Counted from the stretch's first letter, positions 25,417-34,956 are shown. The stretch: 64,000 nucleotides of DNA from Roseomonas sp. HF4 (GCF_005222755.1 NZ_STGD01000007.1:62001-126000); one strand, 5' to 3'. The notes: generated from the sequence alone by a model not told the origin. Numbers and translations are program-made.

Positions 25417-25490
25417 GGCGGGCGTCTCCTTGGCGGGCGCCCCCAGGATGCGGGCACCGGCCTGCACCCGGCAAGGCGCCGATGCGCCCT

Positions 25491-26033
25491 TCAGCGCGCG
25501 CGGTTCGCGTAATCCCAGGTCGTGAAGGTGAAGTCCTGCTGCGCGCGGGCCTGCAGGTGGCAGGTGAAGCAGGCGTTCAGCGGTCCCTCCATCCGCGCGC
25601 CGGTCTGGGCGTTGAAGCGCGCGTATTCCCATTCGCCGTTGCGGAGGTCCGGCCCGTAGCCCTCGCCCCAGCCGCGCTCCTTCTGCTGCACGGCGATCGC
25701 GATGAAGGCCGGTTCCGGGATCATCCGCCCGTTGCCGTTGAGCAGCGGCCGGCCCTCGGCGTCGAGCCGCGCCCGCTGGTCGGCCATGATCACGAGCGAG
25801 CCGTAGGGCATCGGCTGGCCGGGGCGAAGCGCGGCGAAGGCTTCGGGGTTGATGTAGATGTTGCGGATGATCTTGCGGTCCGGCTTGTCGACCGTGGTGT
25901 AGCGTACGAAGCGCTGGGCCCAGTCGGCCGGCAGCTCGATGTTCTGCGGACCCGGCGTGTAGGTCCTGGTCTGGGCCAGTGCGCCGCCGGTGATGACTGC
26001 GACGGCCAGGGCGGCAAAGGCGATGCGGTTCAT
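25491..26033 (-). CDS. Cytochrome P460-family periplasmic haem protein
   Basis: A 180-residue exported protein. The signal peptide MNRIAFAALAVAVITGGALAQ is followed by a P460-like beta domain and a single c-haem site C155-F-T-C-H159 close to the C-terminus, the usual place in P460 proteins. Cytochromes P460 oxidise hydroxylamine or nitric oxide; many homologues have no assigned role. The ATG at 26033 follows an AGGAG site; the longer frame to 26060 adds nine residues without support. It diverges from glpK over 102 bp. Confidence 0.88.
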   Translation of the reverse strand: MNRIAFAALAVAVITGGALAQTRTYTPGPQNIELPADWAQRFVRYTTVDKPDRKIIRNIYINPEAFAALRPGQPMPYGSLVIMADQRARLDAEGRPLLNGNGRMIPEPAFIAIAVQQKERGWGEGYGPDLRNGEWEYARFNAQTGARMEGPLNACFTCHLQARAQQDFTFTTWDYANRAR

Positions 26034-26135
26034 GACGGGCTCCTGTGACCGGCTCCGCATCGGGCACCGTTTCGCAGCCGGGATGCAAGTGCTTCCGCCA
26101 CGCGGCTAGGATGGCGGCAGGAGGATCGGCCGCGC

Positions 26136-27632
26136 ATGACCCAGGATCTGCTGCTTGCCCTTGACCAGGGCACCACCAGCACGCGGAGCATCGCCTTCGA
26201 CGCGGCGTTGCGCCCGCGCGCCACGGCGCAGGAGGAACTGCCGCAGCACTTCCCCGCCCCCGGCTGGGTCGAGCACGAGCCCGAGGACATCTGGCGCGGC
26301 GCCGTCGCGACGCTGCGCGCGGCCCTGGCCGGGGCGGGCGGGGGGTCGGAGCGTGTCGCCGGCATCGGCATCACGAACCAGCGCGAGACCGTCCTGCTCT
26401 GGGACCGCGCGAGCGGCCGCTGCGTCCATCGCGCCATCGTCTGGCAGGACCGCCGGACCGCCGAGCACTGCGCGCGCCTGCGCGCCGAGGGCACCGAACC
26501 GCTGCTGACCGAGCGCACGGGCCTATTGGCCGACCCCTACTTCTCGGCCACCAAGCTCGCCTGGCTGCTCGACAACGTGCAGGGTGCGCGCGCCGCGGCC
26601 GAGCGCGGCGCCCTTGCCTTCGGCACGGTGGACTGCTTCCTGCTCTGGCGGCTCACGGGCGGGCGCGTGCATGCGACGGATGCGACCAACGCGTCGCGCA
26701 CCATGCTGTTCGACATCCGGCGCGGCCAATGGGACGAGGAGCTGCTGCGCCTGTTCCGCATCCCCGCCGCCCTGCTGCCCGAGGTGCGCGACTGCGACGC
26801 CGATTTCGGCACGACCGAGCCCTCGGTGTTCGGAACGCCCGTGCCGCTGCGCGGCATCGCCGGCGACCAGCAGGCCGCGACGATCGGCCAGGCCTGCTTC
26901 GCGCCCGGCATGGTGAAGTCCACCTACGGCACCGGCTGCTTCGCGCTGCTGAACACGGGCGACACGCCGGTCGCCTCGCGCGCGCGGCTGCTGACCACGA
27001 TCGCCTACCAGCTCGATGGCCGGCGCACCTATGCGCTGGAAGGGGCGATCTTCGTCGCAGGCGCCGCCGTGCAATGGCTGCGCGACGGCCTCGGCATCAT
27101 CCAGCGCGCCGCCGAGGCCGGCGAGCTCGCGGCGCGGGCGGACGTCGCGCAGCGCGTCATCATGGTGCCGGCCTTCACCGGCCTTGGCGCGCCGCACTGG
27201 GACGCCGAGGCGCGGGCCGCGATTTACGGCCTGACCCGCGGCAGCGGGCGCGCGGAGATCTGCCGCGCCGCGCTCGAATCCGTTGCCTTCCAGACCCGCG
27301 ACCTGATCGAGGCGATGCGCGCGGACTGGCCCGGCGGCGCGGGCGGGACGGTGCTGCGCGTCGATGGCGGCATGACCGCGTCCGACTGGACCATGCAGGC
27401 GCTGGCCGACGTGCTCGGCGCCGAGGTGGACCGGCCGGTGGTGCAGGAGACGACGGCGCTCGGCGCCGCCTGGCTCGCGGGCATCCAGGCGGGACTGCTG
27501 CCGGCGCCGGGTGCGGCGGCCGCGTCGCATTGGCGGCTCGACCGGCGCTTCCTGCCCGGGGCGGGCAGCGCCGAGGCCGAGCTGCGCTACGGCTTGTGGC
27601 GCGATGCCGTGCGCCGGACAATGAGCCGCTGA
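26136..27632 (+). CDS. glpK: Glycerol kinase
   Basis: A 498-residue FGGY-family kinase of normal GlpK length. The phosphate loop DQGTTSTRS is at residues 9-17, followed by [11 protein letters not shown] near 83, the Asp-containing [13 protein letters not shown] near 239, [10 protein letters not shown] near 264 and the adenosine-site DGGMTASDW near 408. It phosphorylates glycerol to sn-glycerol-3-phosphate. A GGAGG ribosome site precedes the ATG. No glycerol facilitator or glpD is nearby; the next gene, a Na/Pi cotransporter, follows after 9 bp. Confidence 0.95.
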   Translation: MTQDLLLALDQGTTSTRSIAFDAALRPRATAQEELPQHFPAPGWVEHEPEDIWRGAVATLRAALAGAGGGSERVAGIGITNQRETVLLWDRASGRCVHRAIVWQDRRTAEHCARLRAEGTEPLLTERTGLLADPYFSATKLAWLLDNVQGARAAAERGALAFGTVDCFLLWRLTGGRVHATDATNASRTMLFDIRRGQWDEELLRLFRIPAALLPEVRDCDADFGTTEPSVFGTPVPLRGIAGDQQAATIGQACFAPGMVKSTYGTGCFALLNTGDTPVASRARLLTTIAYQLDGRRTYALEGAIFVAGAAVQWLRDGLGIIQRAAEAGELAARADVAQRVIMVPAFTGLGAPHWDAEARAAIYGLTRGSGRAEICRAALESVAFQTRDLIEAMRADWPGGAGGTVLRVDGGMTASDWTMQALADVLGAEVDRPVVQETTALGAAWLAGIQAGLLPAPGAAAASHWRLDRRFLPGAGSAEAELRYGLWRDAVRRTMSR

Positions 27633-27641
27633 GGACAGGGA

Positions 27642-29306
27642 ATGGGCGACATGCTGGCGCTGGTCGAACTGGCCGGGGAGGCGGCGCTCCTCCTCTGGGG
27701 GCTGCACATGGTGCAGAGCGGCGTCATGCGCGCCTACGGCACGCGGCTGCGCCAGCGGCTGGGCGCCGGTCTGTCGAACCGGCGCCGCGGCTTCGCGGCC
27801 GGGCTGGTGGTGACGGCGCTGCTCCAGAGCAGCACGGCGACCGCCTTCATGGTCGCCTCCTTCTGCGCGGGCGGCGCAGTCGCGCTGGTGCCGGGGCTGG
27901 CGGCGATGCTCGGCGCCAATGTCGGCACGGCGCTGATCGTGCAGGTGCTGTCCTTCGACGTCACGGCGGTCGCGCCGTTGCTCGTGCTGGCGGGCGTCAT
28001 CGCCTTCCGCGGCGGCGGCCAGACACGCCGCCGCGACCTCGGCCGCGCCGCGATCGGGCTCGGGCTGATGCTGCTGGCGCTCGAGCTCATGGCGAACACC
28101 ATGGCGCCGCTGCAGCAATCCCCCGCCTTGCGCGGCGTGCTGGTGGCCCTGGCCGATACGCCGGCGGCGAACATGGTGCTGGCCGCCCTGCTGGCCTGGG
28201 CGATGCATTCCTCGGTGGCGGCGGTGCTCTTCGCCGCCTCGCTCCACGCCGGCGGCATCGTGGGCGTGGAGGCGGCCGTTGCGATGGTCGCGGGGGCCAA
28301 CCTCGGCAGCGCGGTGAACCCGCTGCTGGGCGCCGACCGCACCGAGCGGGCGCGCCTGCGCGTGCCGATCGGCAACCTCGCGAACCGGATCGCCGGCGTG
28401 CTGCTCGTCATGGCGGCGCTGCCCTGGATCGCGGGCGCGCTCGCGGCGATCGACGCCACGCCGGCGCGGCTGGTGGCGAATGCGCATGTCGCCTTCAACC
28501 TGGCATTGGCGCTGGCGGCGCTGCCGTTGCTGCCGCTGCTGGCGCGACTGCTCGAACGCCTGCTGCCTGAACGTCCCCTCGCCGACGACCCCGCGGCGCC
28601 GCGCTACCTCGATGCTTCCGCGCTGGCCACGCCGCCCGTGGCGCTGGCGAATGCGGAACGGGAGGCGCTGCGCCAGGCCGATGCGCTGGAGGAGATGCTG
28701 CGCGCCATCTCGACCGGCTTCCGCACGGAGGATCGTGGCCTGGCGCGGCGCGTCGCCACCCTGAACGAGGTGGTGGACCGGCTGAACCGCGCCGTGCAGG
28801 CCTATCTCGCCGGCCTCGGCCCCGACCTGCTGGGGGAGGAGGAGCGCCGCCGCGTCGCCGAGATCCGTGCCTTCGCCATCCATATGGAGAGCGCGGGCGA
28901 CGTGCTGGAACGAAGCCTCGCGCGCGTCGCCGCGAAATGGGCGAAGCAGGGCCTGGCGCTGCCGCCCGAGGCCATGGCCAAGATCGCGGATGTCCATCTG
29001 CGCGGCCTGGAGCAGCTGCAGCTCGCGGTCGCCGCCTTCATGCGCGACGACGTCGCCGCGGCCCGCCGCCTGATCGAGGAGAAGGAACGCATGCGCGACG
29101 AGGAGACGGAGAGCGCGCGGTGCTTCTCGCTGGCGACCGACCCCGGGGCGCTCGCGACGGCGGGGCTGCTGCTCGAGGTCGTGCGCGACCTCAAGCGCGT
29201 CGGCGGGCACCTGGCGGCGACCGCGCATCCGCTGCTCGAGCGGATCGGCGCGCTGCGTCCGACCCGCCTGGCCGACACCGACGGAGACGGGCTGGCGCCG
29301 GCATGA
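27642..29306 (+). CDS. Na/Pi cotransporter family protein with PhoU-like tail
   Basis: A 554-residue protein. The first 320 residues are hydrophobic with two inverted Na/Pi-cotransporter repeats, each containing a Gln-Ser-Ser/Asn-rich motif (LLQSSTATAF near 58 and HSSVAAVLF near 188, with GANVGTAL and GANLGSAVN). The last 230 residues are helical and resemble PhoU. Such NptA/YjbB-like proteins move phosphate with sodium. Its position 9 bp after glpK suggests linked supply of phosphate and glycerol phosphate. The stop overlaps the next gene by 4 nt. Confidence 0.88.
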   Translation: MGDMLALVELAGEAALLLWGLHMVQSGVMRAYGTRLRQRLGAGLSNRRRGFAAGLVVTALLQSSTATAFMVASFCAGGAVALVPGLAAMLGANVGTALIVQVLSFDVTAVAPLLVLAGVIAFRGGGQTRRRDLGRAAIGLGLMLLALELMANTMAPLQQSPALRGVLVALADTPAANMVLAALLAWAMHSSVAAVLFAASLHAGGIVGVEAAVAMVAGANLGSAVNPLLGADRTERARLRVPIGNLANRIAGVLLVMAALPWIAGALAAIDATPARLVANAHVAFNLALALAALPLLPLLARLLERLLPERPLADDPAAPRYLDASALATPPVALANAEREALRQADALEEMLRAISTGFRTEDRGLARRVATLNEVVDRLNRAVQAYLAGLGPDLLGEEERRRVAEIRAFAIHMESAGDVLERSLARVAAKWAKQGLALPPEAMAKIADVHLRGLEQLQLAVAAFMRDDVAAARRLIEEKERMRDEETESARCFSLATDPGALATAGLLLEVVRDLKRVGGHLAATAHPLLERIGALRPTRLADTDGDGLAPA

Positions 29307-30487
29307 GCGACGGTGGGATCTACGCTTCGCTCGGGGTGCGGCGCATCATCAACGCCTACGGCACCAACACGCGCCTGTCGGGCGGGATGATGGCGCCCGA
29401 GGTGGTGGCGGCGATGGCGGCCGCCGCGCGCGCCTGCGTCGAGATGCACGACCTCCAGGCCGCCGCCAGCCGCGCCATCGCGGAGGCGACCGGCGCCGAG
29501 GCCGGCATCGTCACCTCGGGCGCCGCCGCCGCGCTGCTGCTGGGGGCGGCGGCCTGCATGGCGCGGCTCGACCCCGGCGCGATGAACCGCCTGCCCGACG
29601 CGACGGGCCTGCCGGACGAGTTCATCGTCGTCCGGAGCCAGCGCAACATGTACGACCGCGCGCTGCGCGCCGCCGGCGGCCGGATCATCGAGGTCGGCAT
29701 CCCCGACCGCCTGTCCGGCCCCGGCGTGCGCGACGCCAGCGCAGGCGAGGTGGCTGAGGCGATCACGCCGCGCACCGCCGCCGTCTTCCACCTGGCCGGC
29801 GAGGGCGCGGAGCCGACGCTGCCCGAGGTCGCGCGCATCGCCCATGCGCGCGGCGTGCCGGTGCTGGTGGACGCCGCCGCGCAACTGCCGCCGGTCGGCA
29901 ACCTGCGACGCTTCCTGGACCAGGGCGCCGACCTCGTGTGCTTCTCGGGGGGCAAGGCGATCGGCGGGCCGCAGGCCTCCGGCATCCTGGCCGGGCGGCG
30001 CGACCTCGTCAGCAGCGCAATGGCGCAGATGCTCGACCTCGACCTGCCGGAGGCGCAGTTCGTGGCGCCGCCCGAATTCGCCGCACTGAACCAGATGCGC
30101 TTCCTGCCGCACCACGGCATCGGCCGCGCCGGCAAGGCGGGGAAGGAGGAGATCGTCGGGCTGATCGTGGCGCTGCGCCACTTCGCGGCCGAGGACCCGG
30201 CGGCGCGCACGGCGCGCTGGACCGCGCGGCTCGATGCGGTGCGCGACGCCGTGCCCGGCGCCGCGCTGGTGCCGGATGGCGCCAAGCCAGGCCTGCCGCT
30301 GCTGGAACTGCGCTTCGCCGACCGCGCGGCCGCGGAGCGGGCCGAGGCCGCGCTTCGCGCGCGCGACCCGGCCGTGCATCTCGATGCGTCGCGCATCCGG
30401 CGCGGCGTACTGGCGGTGAACCCCATCGCGCTCGATGATGCCGACCTGCCGCTGCTCGCGGCGGCGCTGAGGGAATGCTGCGGATGA
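29303..30487 (+). CDS. SelA/DgaE-like PLP-dependent enzyme
   Basis: A 394-residue fold-type I PLP enzyme. LGVRRIINAYGTNTRLSGG at the N-terminus and the lysine motif CFSGGKAIGGPQASG, with Lys218 as the likely Schiff base, match the SelA-related family that includes D-glucosaminate-6-phosphate ammonia-lyase. VDAAAQLPP near residue 192 holds the PLP-ring Asp. No selB or tRNA-Sec gene is near, and the operon context (AtuA proteins) argues for catabolic ammonia elimination rather than selenocysteine synthesis. ATGA overlaps join it to both neighbours. Confidence 0.85.
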   Translation: MSDGGIYASLGVRRIINAYGTNTRLSGGMMAPEVVAAMAAAARACVEMHDLQAAASRAIAEATGAEAGIVTSGAAAALLLGAAACMARLDPGAMNRLPDATGLPDEFIVVRSQRNMYDRALRAAGGRIIEVGIPDRLSGPGVRDASAGEVAEAITPRTAAVFHLAGEGAEPTLPEVARIAHARGVPVLVDAAAQLPPVGNLRRFLDQGADLVCFSGGKAIGGPQASGILAGRRDLVSSAMAQMLDLDLPEAQFVAPPEFAALNQMRFLPHHGIGRAGKAGKEEIVGLIVALRHFAAEDPAARTARWTARLDAVRDAVPGAALVPDGAKPGLPLLELRFADRAAAERAEAALRARDPAVHLDASRIRRGVLAVNPIALDDADLPLLAAALRECCG

Positions 30488-31863
30488 GCGACGTCTTCCT
30501 GGTCGGCAACGGCGCCGGCTTCTCGGGCGACCGGGTGGATGCGCCCATTCCCGTGGTGCGCAGCCTGGTCGCGCGCGGCCTGCCGGCGGCGATGTTCTTC
30601 GAATGCCTGGCCGAGCGCACCATCGCGCTGGCGCAGATCGAGAAGCGCCGCGACCCGGAGGCAGGCTACGAGCCGATGCTCGAACGCCTGCTGGAGCCGA
30701 TCCTGGCCGATTGCGCGGGCGCGGGCATCCCGATCCTCGGCAATTTCGGCGCGGCCAACCCGATGGCGGCGGCGCGCTGCGTGGCGCGGCTCGCGCGCCG
30801 GCTCGGCCTGCCGGCGTTGCGCATCGGCGTCGTCACCGGCGACGACGTGTCCGACGCCGTCGACCTCGCCGCGCTGCCCGCGCATGAGGCCGATGCCGGG
30901 TTCGACCTGTCCGCCTGGACGCTGGTCTCGGCCAATGCCTACATCGGCGCCGCGCCGCTGGCCGAGGCGTTGGCGCGGGGCGCGCAGGTGGTGGTGGCGG
31001 GGCGGACCTCGGACCCCTCGCTCGCCATCGCGCCGCTGATGCATCATTTCGGCTGGGCGGAGGATGACTGGCAGGCGCTGGCGCAGGGCGCGGCCTGCGG
31101 CCACCTGCTGGAATGCGGCAGCCAGGTCACCGGCGGCGTCTTCTGGGACCCCGGCTGCAAGGACATCCCGGACCCCGCCAATATCGGCTTCCCGATCGCC
31201 GAGGTCGGGCGCGACGGCAGCCTCGTCATCACCAAGCCCGAGGGCACGGGCGGCATCGTGGACCTGCGCGTGGTGAAGGAGCAGCTGCTCTATGAGCTGC
31301 ACGATCCGGCCGCGTATCTCACGCCCGACGTCGTGCTCGACATCACCGGCGTGACGTTGGACCAGGCGGGCCCGGACCGCGTCGCGCTGCGGGGCGCGCG
31401 CGGGCATGCGCGGCCCGACCGGCTGAAGGTGACCGCCTGCTACGAGGGGTCCTGGCTCGGCGAGGGCGAGGTCTCGGTCGCCGGGCCGAATGCGCTGGCG
31501 CGGGCGCGGGCGACGGCGGACGTGCTGCTCGCCCGCGTGCGGCAGCGCGGCCTCGGGCGGCGCGCGCGGGCGGACCTGGTCGGGGTGTCGTCCGTGCATG
31601 ATTCCGACGACGGCGCGCTCTGGCGCGGCTACGACGGCCCCGAGCCACCCGAGATCCGCATCCGCCTCGCGGTTGAGAGCGCGACGCGCGACGACGCCGA
31701 CCAGGCGGCGCGCGAAGCGCTCGCCATGCTCTGTTGCGGCACGGCGGGCACCGCGGGTGCGCGCTGGCGCGTCACGCCGCGCATCCTGACGCGGTCCTTC
31801 CTCGTGCCGCGGGAGATGGTGCCGACGGAGGTCACGGTGCGGGAGGCGCGCGCATGGAACTGA
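30484..31863 (+). CDS. AtuA-family protein (DUF1446, acyclic terpene utilisation-like)
   Basis: A 459-residue cytoplasmic protein of the AtuA/DUF1446 family. Family-like segments are GNGAGFSGDR at the N-terminus, GNFGAANP near residue 83, VVAGRTSDPSL near 168 and the Gly-rich TGGVFWDPG near 214. AtuA is needed for citronellol/geraniol catabolism in Pseudomonas, but its reaction is unclear, and many homologues occur outside terpene pathways. The C-terminal domain often fused to it is encoded here by a separate small gene overlapping by 10 bp. Confidence 0.86.
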   Translation: MSDVFLVGNGAGFSGDRVDAPIPVVRSLVARGLPAAMFFECLAERTIALAQIEKRRDPEAGYEPMLERLLEPILADCAGAGIPILGNFGAANPMAAARCVARLARRLGLPALRIGVVTGDDVSDAVDLAALPAHEADAGFDLSAWTLVSANAYIGAAPLAEALARGAQVVVAGRTSDPSLAIAPLMHHFGWAEDDWQALAQGAACGHLLECGSQVTGGVFWDPGCKDIPDPANIGFPIAEVGRDGSLVITKPEGTGGIVDLRVVKEQLLYELHDPAAYLTPDVVLDITGVTLDQAGPDRVALRGARGHARPDRLKVTACYEGSWLGEGEVSVAGPNALARARATADVLLARVRQRGLGRRARADLVGVSSVHDSDDGALWRGYDGPEPPEIRIRLAVESATRDDADQAAREALAMLCCGTAGTAGARWRVTPRILTRSFLVPREMVPTEVTVREARAWN

Positions 31864-32201
31864 CCGATGTGCCGCTGCACGCCGTCGCGCATTCCCGCGC
31901 GGGGGACAAGGGCAACCGCGTGAACCTGTCCCTGATGCCCTACGACCCGGCTCTGTATCCGCTGCTGGCCGGGCAGGTGACGGAAGCCCGCGTGCTGGCG
32001 CTGTTCGCGCATCGCGGCGCGACGCGCTGCACGCGCCACGACCTGCCGCTGATCCACGCCTTCAACTTCGTCATCGACGATGCGCTGGAAGGCGGCGTGA
32101 ACGGGTCGCTCAACCTGGACGGGCACGGCAAGAGCCTGTCCTTCCGGCTGCTGGCGCTGACGGTGCGGGTGCCGGCGTCGAGCCTTCCGGCACGCGGCTG
32201 A
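31854..32201 (+). CDS. Stand-alone AtuA C-terminal domain protein
   Basis: A 115-residue protein with the opening VPLHAVAHSRAGDKGNRVNLS and the later FNFVIDDALEGGVNGSLNLDGHGKS, which match the C-terminal domain of longer AtuA proteins. The ATG at 31854 overlaps the AtuA gene by 10 bp in another frame, so the pair works as a split version of the two-domain protein. The two chains probably form one complex. It is the last gene of the glpK-started run. Confidence 0.84.
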   Translation: MELTDVPLHAVAHSRAGDKGNRVNLSLMPYDPALYPLLAGQVTEARVLALFAHRGATRCTRHDLPLIHAFNFVIDDALEGGVNGSLNLDGHGKSLSFRLLALTVRVPASSLPARG

Positions 32202-32210
32202 GCCTTGCGA

Positions 32211-32954
32211 TCATGTCGCGCTGCCGGTCGTCGGCGCGTGACCCGCGATCTCCTGGATCAGCTTGCGCCGGATCGCCTCGGCGAAGGCACGCATGTTCTC
32301 CGCCGTCACGACGAAGGCGCCGGGCCCGCCGATCACCGCGTCCCTGTAGTATTCCGTGAGCGTCGCGCCCGCGCCGAGCACCAGCGTGACGTCGGAATCC
32401 CCCTCGATCGCGAGGCCGTTGATCGTGATGCCTTCGGCCACCGCCCGGTCGCGTGCCTCCTCCGCCGGCGGGCCTTCATTGTTCGGGCCGTCTCCCGACA
32501 CGTCGATGACCCGGCGGGCAGCGTCCCAGGGCGCGTCGAGAAGCACCCCGCGCGCATGGTCGATGCCGCGGGAGATGCAGGTCATGGCGCCGTTCGGGAA
32601 GGCCTCGGAGGCTGCTTCCTCCTGCGCCGGGGCCCACGCGGCATCGAGCATCGCGGCGAAGGCGGCCGCGTTGCGCGCATCCGTGATCCTTTGCCAGGGA
32701 ACGAGCACCTTCTGGAAGCCGAGCCCGGCCCATCCGACCGCGGCGAGGCCGACGACGCCCCTGGCGCCGGACATGATGGCATCGAGCACGCGCGGATCAC
32801 TGAGCGCCGCGCGGTAGCCCTCCACCTGCATCCGCCCGTCCTCGGGGCTGATCGAATAGGAGAGGTCGATGGCGAGGACGAGCAGCAGGTCGGCGCGGTC
32901 ATGGTCGGCGACCCGCTCACCGTATCGTGGCTGGACGCGAAAACGGTGCCTCAT
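32211..32954 (-). CDS. DUF1194 VWA-like protein
   Basis: A 247-residue protein of the DUF1194 family, which has a von Willebrand A-like fold. The metal-site motif is AIDLSYSIS near residue 28, with VSGDGPNNEGPP near 152 as a second characteristic block. Most family members are exported, but this one has only a polar 20-residue lead and no hydrophobic signal. An upstream start would be needed for export and none is in frame. It converges on the AtuA C-domain gene. Function unknown. Confidence 0.82.
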   Translation of the reverse strand: MRHRFRVQPRYGERVADHDRADLLLVLAIDLSYSISPEDGRMQVEGYRAALSDPRVLDAIMSGARGVVGLAAVGWAGLGFQKVLVPWQRITDARNAAAFAAMLDAAWAPAQEEAASEAFPNGAMTCISRGIDHARGVLLDAPWDAARRVIDVSGDGPNNEGPPAEEARDRAVAEGITINGLAIEGDSDVTLVLGAGATLTEYYRDAVIGGPGAFVVTAENMRAFAEAIRRKLIQEIAGHAPTTGSAT

Positions 32955-33070
32955 AAGGGCTCCGGGCGCAGATGTCGTCGCTCAGGCTCACGCTACCTTT
33001 GGCCGCGCATCATAGGCGTGACAGTGGTCACAGGCCCGTGAAATCGAGAAGGCGTCCCCTCCGGGGCGTC

Positions 33071-34021
33071 TCAGCCGCCCGCCACCCCCTGCGTATTGAC
33101 ATACAGGCTGTACAGCGACTGCGCCGCCGCCATGAACAGCCGGTTGCGGTGCCGCCCGCCGAAGGCGACGTTGGCGCAGCGTTCCGGCAGGTGGATGTGC
33201 CCGATCGGCGCGCCGGCGGCGTTGAACACGCGCACGCCGTCGAAGGCCGGCGTCATGCCCCAGCCGCACCAGAGGTTCCCGTCCAGGTCCACGCGGAAGC
33301 CGTCCGGCGTCTCGCCGGGCCGGCAGGCGATGAAGGTGCGTCGGTTGCGCAAGCCGGCGCCGTCGACGTCGTAGGCCAGGATGTTGCGCGGCTCCGCCCG
33401 GCTCTCGACGACATAGAGGATGCGCTCGTCCGGGCTGAAGGCGAGGCCGTTCGGATGGTCGATGTCGTCGGCGACCAGCGTCACCTCGCCGCTCTGCCCG
33501 TCGACGCGATAGACGTTGGTGTGCGGCAGTTCGGGCGCCTGCTTCTCGCCCTCGTAGAAGGCCATCAGGCCGAAGGGCGGGTCGGTGAACCAGACCGAGC
33601 CGTCGGACTTCACGACCACGTCGTTCGGGCTGTTCAGCCGCTTGCCCTGGAAGTGGCTCGCCAGCACGGTGATCGAGCCGTCGTATTCGAAGCGCACCAC
33701 GCGCCGCCCGCCATGCTCGCAGGCGACGATGCGCCCCTGACGGTCGCGCGTGTGGCCGTTCGCGTTGTTGGAGGGCTTGCGCCAGGCGCTGACGGCGCCG
33801 GTCTCCTCGTCCCACTTCAGGACGCGGTTGTTCGGGATGTCGGACCAGAGCAGGCAGCGCGCATCGCCGAGCCAGACCGGCCCCTCGCCCCAGCGCGTGC
33901 CGTGGTACAGCCGCTCCACGGCCGAGAGCGCCAGGTGATACCGCTTGAACGAAGGGTCGAGCGCCACGATGGCGGGGTCTGGGTAGCGCAGGCTCGGCTG
34001 CCAGCGCGGGTCGTCGGTCAT
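33071..34021 (-). CDS. SMP-30/gluconolactonase-family lactonase
   Basis: A 316-residue six-bladed beta-propeller. The metal ligands of the family are visible: Glu in WGEGPVW near residue 44, Asn in NSPNDVV near 131 and Asp in HPNGLAFSPD near 195. These enzymes open sugar or aromatic lactones with Ca or Zn. A GAGGAAAG ribosome site precedes the ATG at 34021. It follows the BMP-like gene by 44 bp on the same strand, which suggests a transport and hydrolysis unit for a lactone or sugar acid. There is no signal peptide, so it is cytoplasmic. Confidence 0.88.
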   Translation of the reverse strand: MTDDPRWQPSLRYPDPAIVALDPSFKRYHLALSAVERLYHGTRWGEGPVWLGDARCLLWSDIPNNRVLKWDEETGAVSAWRKPSNNANGHTRDRQGRIVACEHGGRRVVRFEYDGSITVLASHFQGKRLNSPNDVVVKSDGSVWFTDPPFGLMAFYEGEKQAPELPHTNVYRVDGQSGEVTLVADDIDHPNGLAFSPDERILYVVESRAEPRNILAYDVDGAGLRNRRTFIACRPGETPDGFRVDLDGNLWCGWGMTPAFDGVRVFNAAGAPIGHIHLPERCANVAFGGRHRNRLFMAAAQSLYSLYVNTQGVAGG

Positions 34022-34065
34022 GCGGCTTTCCTCCGGTCGGTTGCCGGCAGGATAGGCGCAGGCGC

Positions 34066-34956
34066 TCAGGGCGCGAAGGAGGGACCGTCGTAATGCTCGG
34101 GCACGGCAATGCGGCCGCCGGCGATCTCCGCCGCCAGCGCCCCGCAGCGCGCGGCCAGCGCCGGCGGCACGTCGGGCGCGAGCGCGAGGCGCACCGCCTG
34201 CGGCGTCTCGAGCCCGATGCGCGCATCGGTGAAGGCATCGGCGAGGTGCGCCCGGATCGCCGCCTCGATGCACCAGCCATTGTCGGCGACGGCGCTGGCG
34301 AGGAAGACCGGGTCCTCGGTCGTCCAGTCGTGCACATTGCCGATGGCCCGCGCGCCGTGGCGCCGCAGCGCCGCCATGGCGCCCGGGCGGCCGCCGTCCA
34401 GCATGGCGAATTGCAGCGCGGCGCCGGCGGCGCATTGCGCGTCCGTCCAGCGGTCCGCCAGCGCCGGGTCGTGCTGGTTGCCGCAGAAGCCGGTCAGGAA
34501 ACGCGTGCCCGGCGCGGCATGCGCCAGGCCCGCGGCGAAGGCCGCGCGTCCGCGGAGCCCGGGCGGCACCGGCTCGCCCGAGAGATGCGCGACCGGCCGC
34601 CCCTCCGCCCACCAGCCCGCCAGCGCGCCGGCCAGGAAGGCGGACTGTTCCTGCAGCACCTCGAAGCAGGCGATGTTCGGTCCCGCGATCCGTCCCTGGG
34701 TCACGGCGAAGCGCGTGCCCGGCGCTTCCGGCGCCATGGCGGCGACCGGCGCCTCCCCCTGGCCGCCATGGGCGATGACGAGGGCGGCGCCGCGCGCGGC
34801 GTCCCGCACCGCCTCGGCGCGGCGCGCCGGGTCCGGGCACCAGACGGTCTCCGCCGCAACGCCGAGCCGCGCCGCGGCCCGCGCCAGCCCCGCGACACCG
34901 GCTGCGTTGAAGGCGCCGGCGCCAGGGCTGCCGAAGAAGACGGCGCGGATCGTCAC
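34066..34956 (-). CDS. BMP/PnrA-family ligand-binding protein lacking a signal peptide
   Basis: A 296-residue protein of the basic-membrane-protein (BMP) family. It opens directly with MTIRAVFFGSPGAGAFN; a later segment QEQSAFLAGALAGWW and the helical end also fit. BMP proteins normally are exported receptors for nucleoside ABC importers, but here the GTG start overlaps the upstream tctC stop (GTGA) and no hydrophobic leader exists. It may be a cytoplasmic ligand sensor, or it may use a start I cannot see. No BMP-type permease is nearby. Confidence 0.75.
   Translation of the reverse strand: MTIRAVFFGSPGAGAFNAAGVAGLARAAARLGVAAETVWCPDPARRAEAVRDAARGAALVIAHGGQGEAPVAAMAPEAPGTRFAVTQGRIAGPNIACFEVLQEQSAFLAGALAGWWAEGRPVAHLSGEPVPPGLRGRAAFAAGLAHAAPGTRFLTGFCGNQHDPALADRWTDAQCAAGAALQFAMLDGGRPGAMAALRRHGARAIGNVHDWTTEDPVFLASAVADNGWCIEAAIRAHLADAFTDARIGLETPQAVRLALAPDVPPALAARCGALAAEIAGGRIAVPEHYDGPSFAP

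Noticed and set aside
26084-26112. A sigma-70 promoter for glpK (TGCAAG, 17 nt, TAGGAT)
   Set aside because: The -35 match is poor and such matches occur often by chance, so it is not listed as a feature.
26523-29228. A 901-codon minus-strand open frame across glpK and the Na/Pi gene
   Set aside because: Low-complexity Arg/His/Gln translation with no domain; both opposite genes are unmistakable.
29303-30487. True selenocysteine synthase SelA
   Set aside because: No selB, selD or tRNA-Sec is near and the operon partners are AtuA proteins, so the SelA-like lyase reading is preferred.
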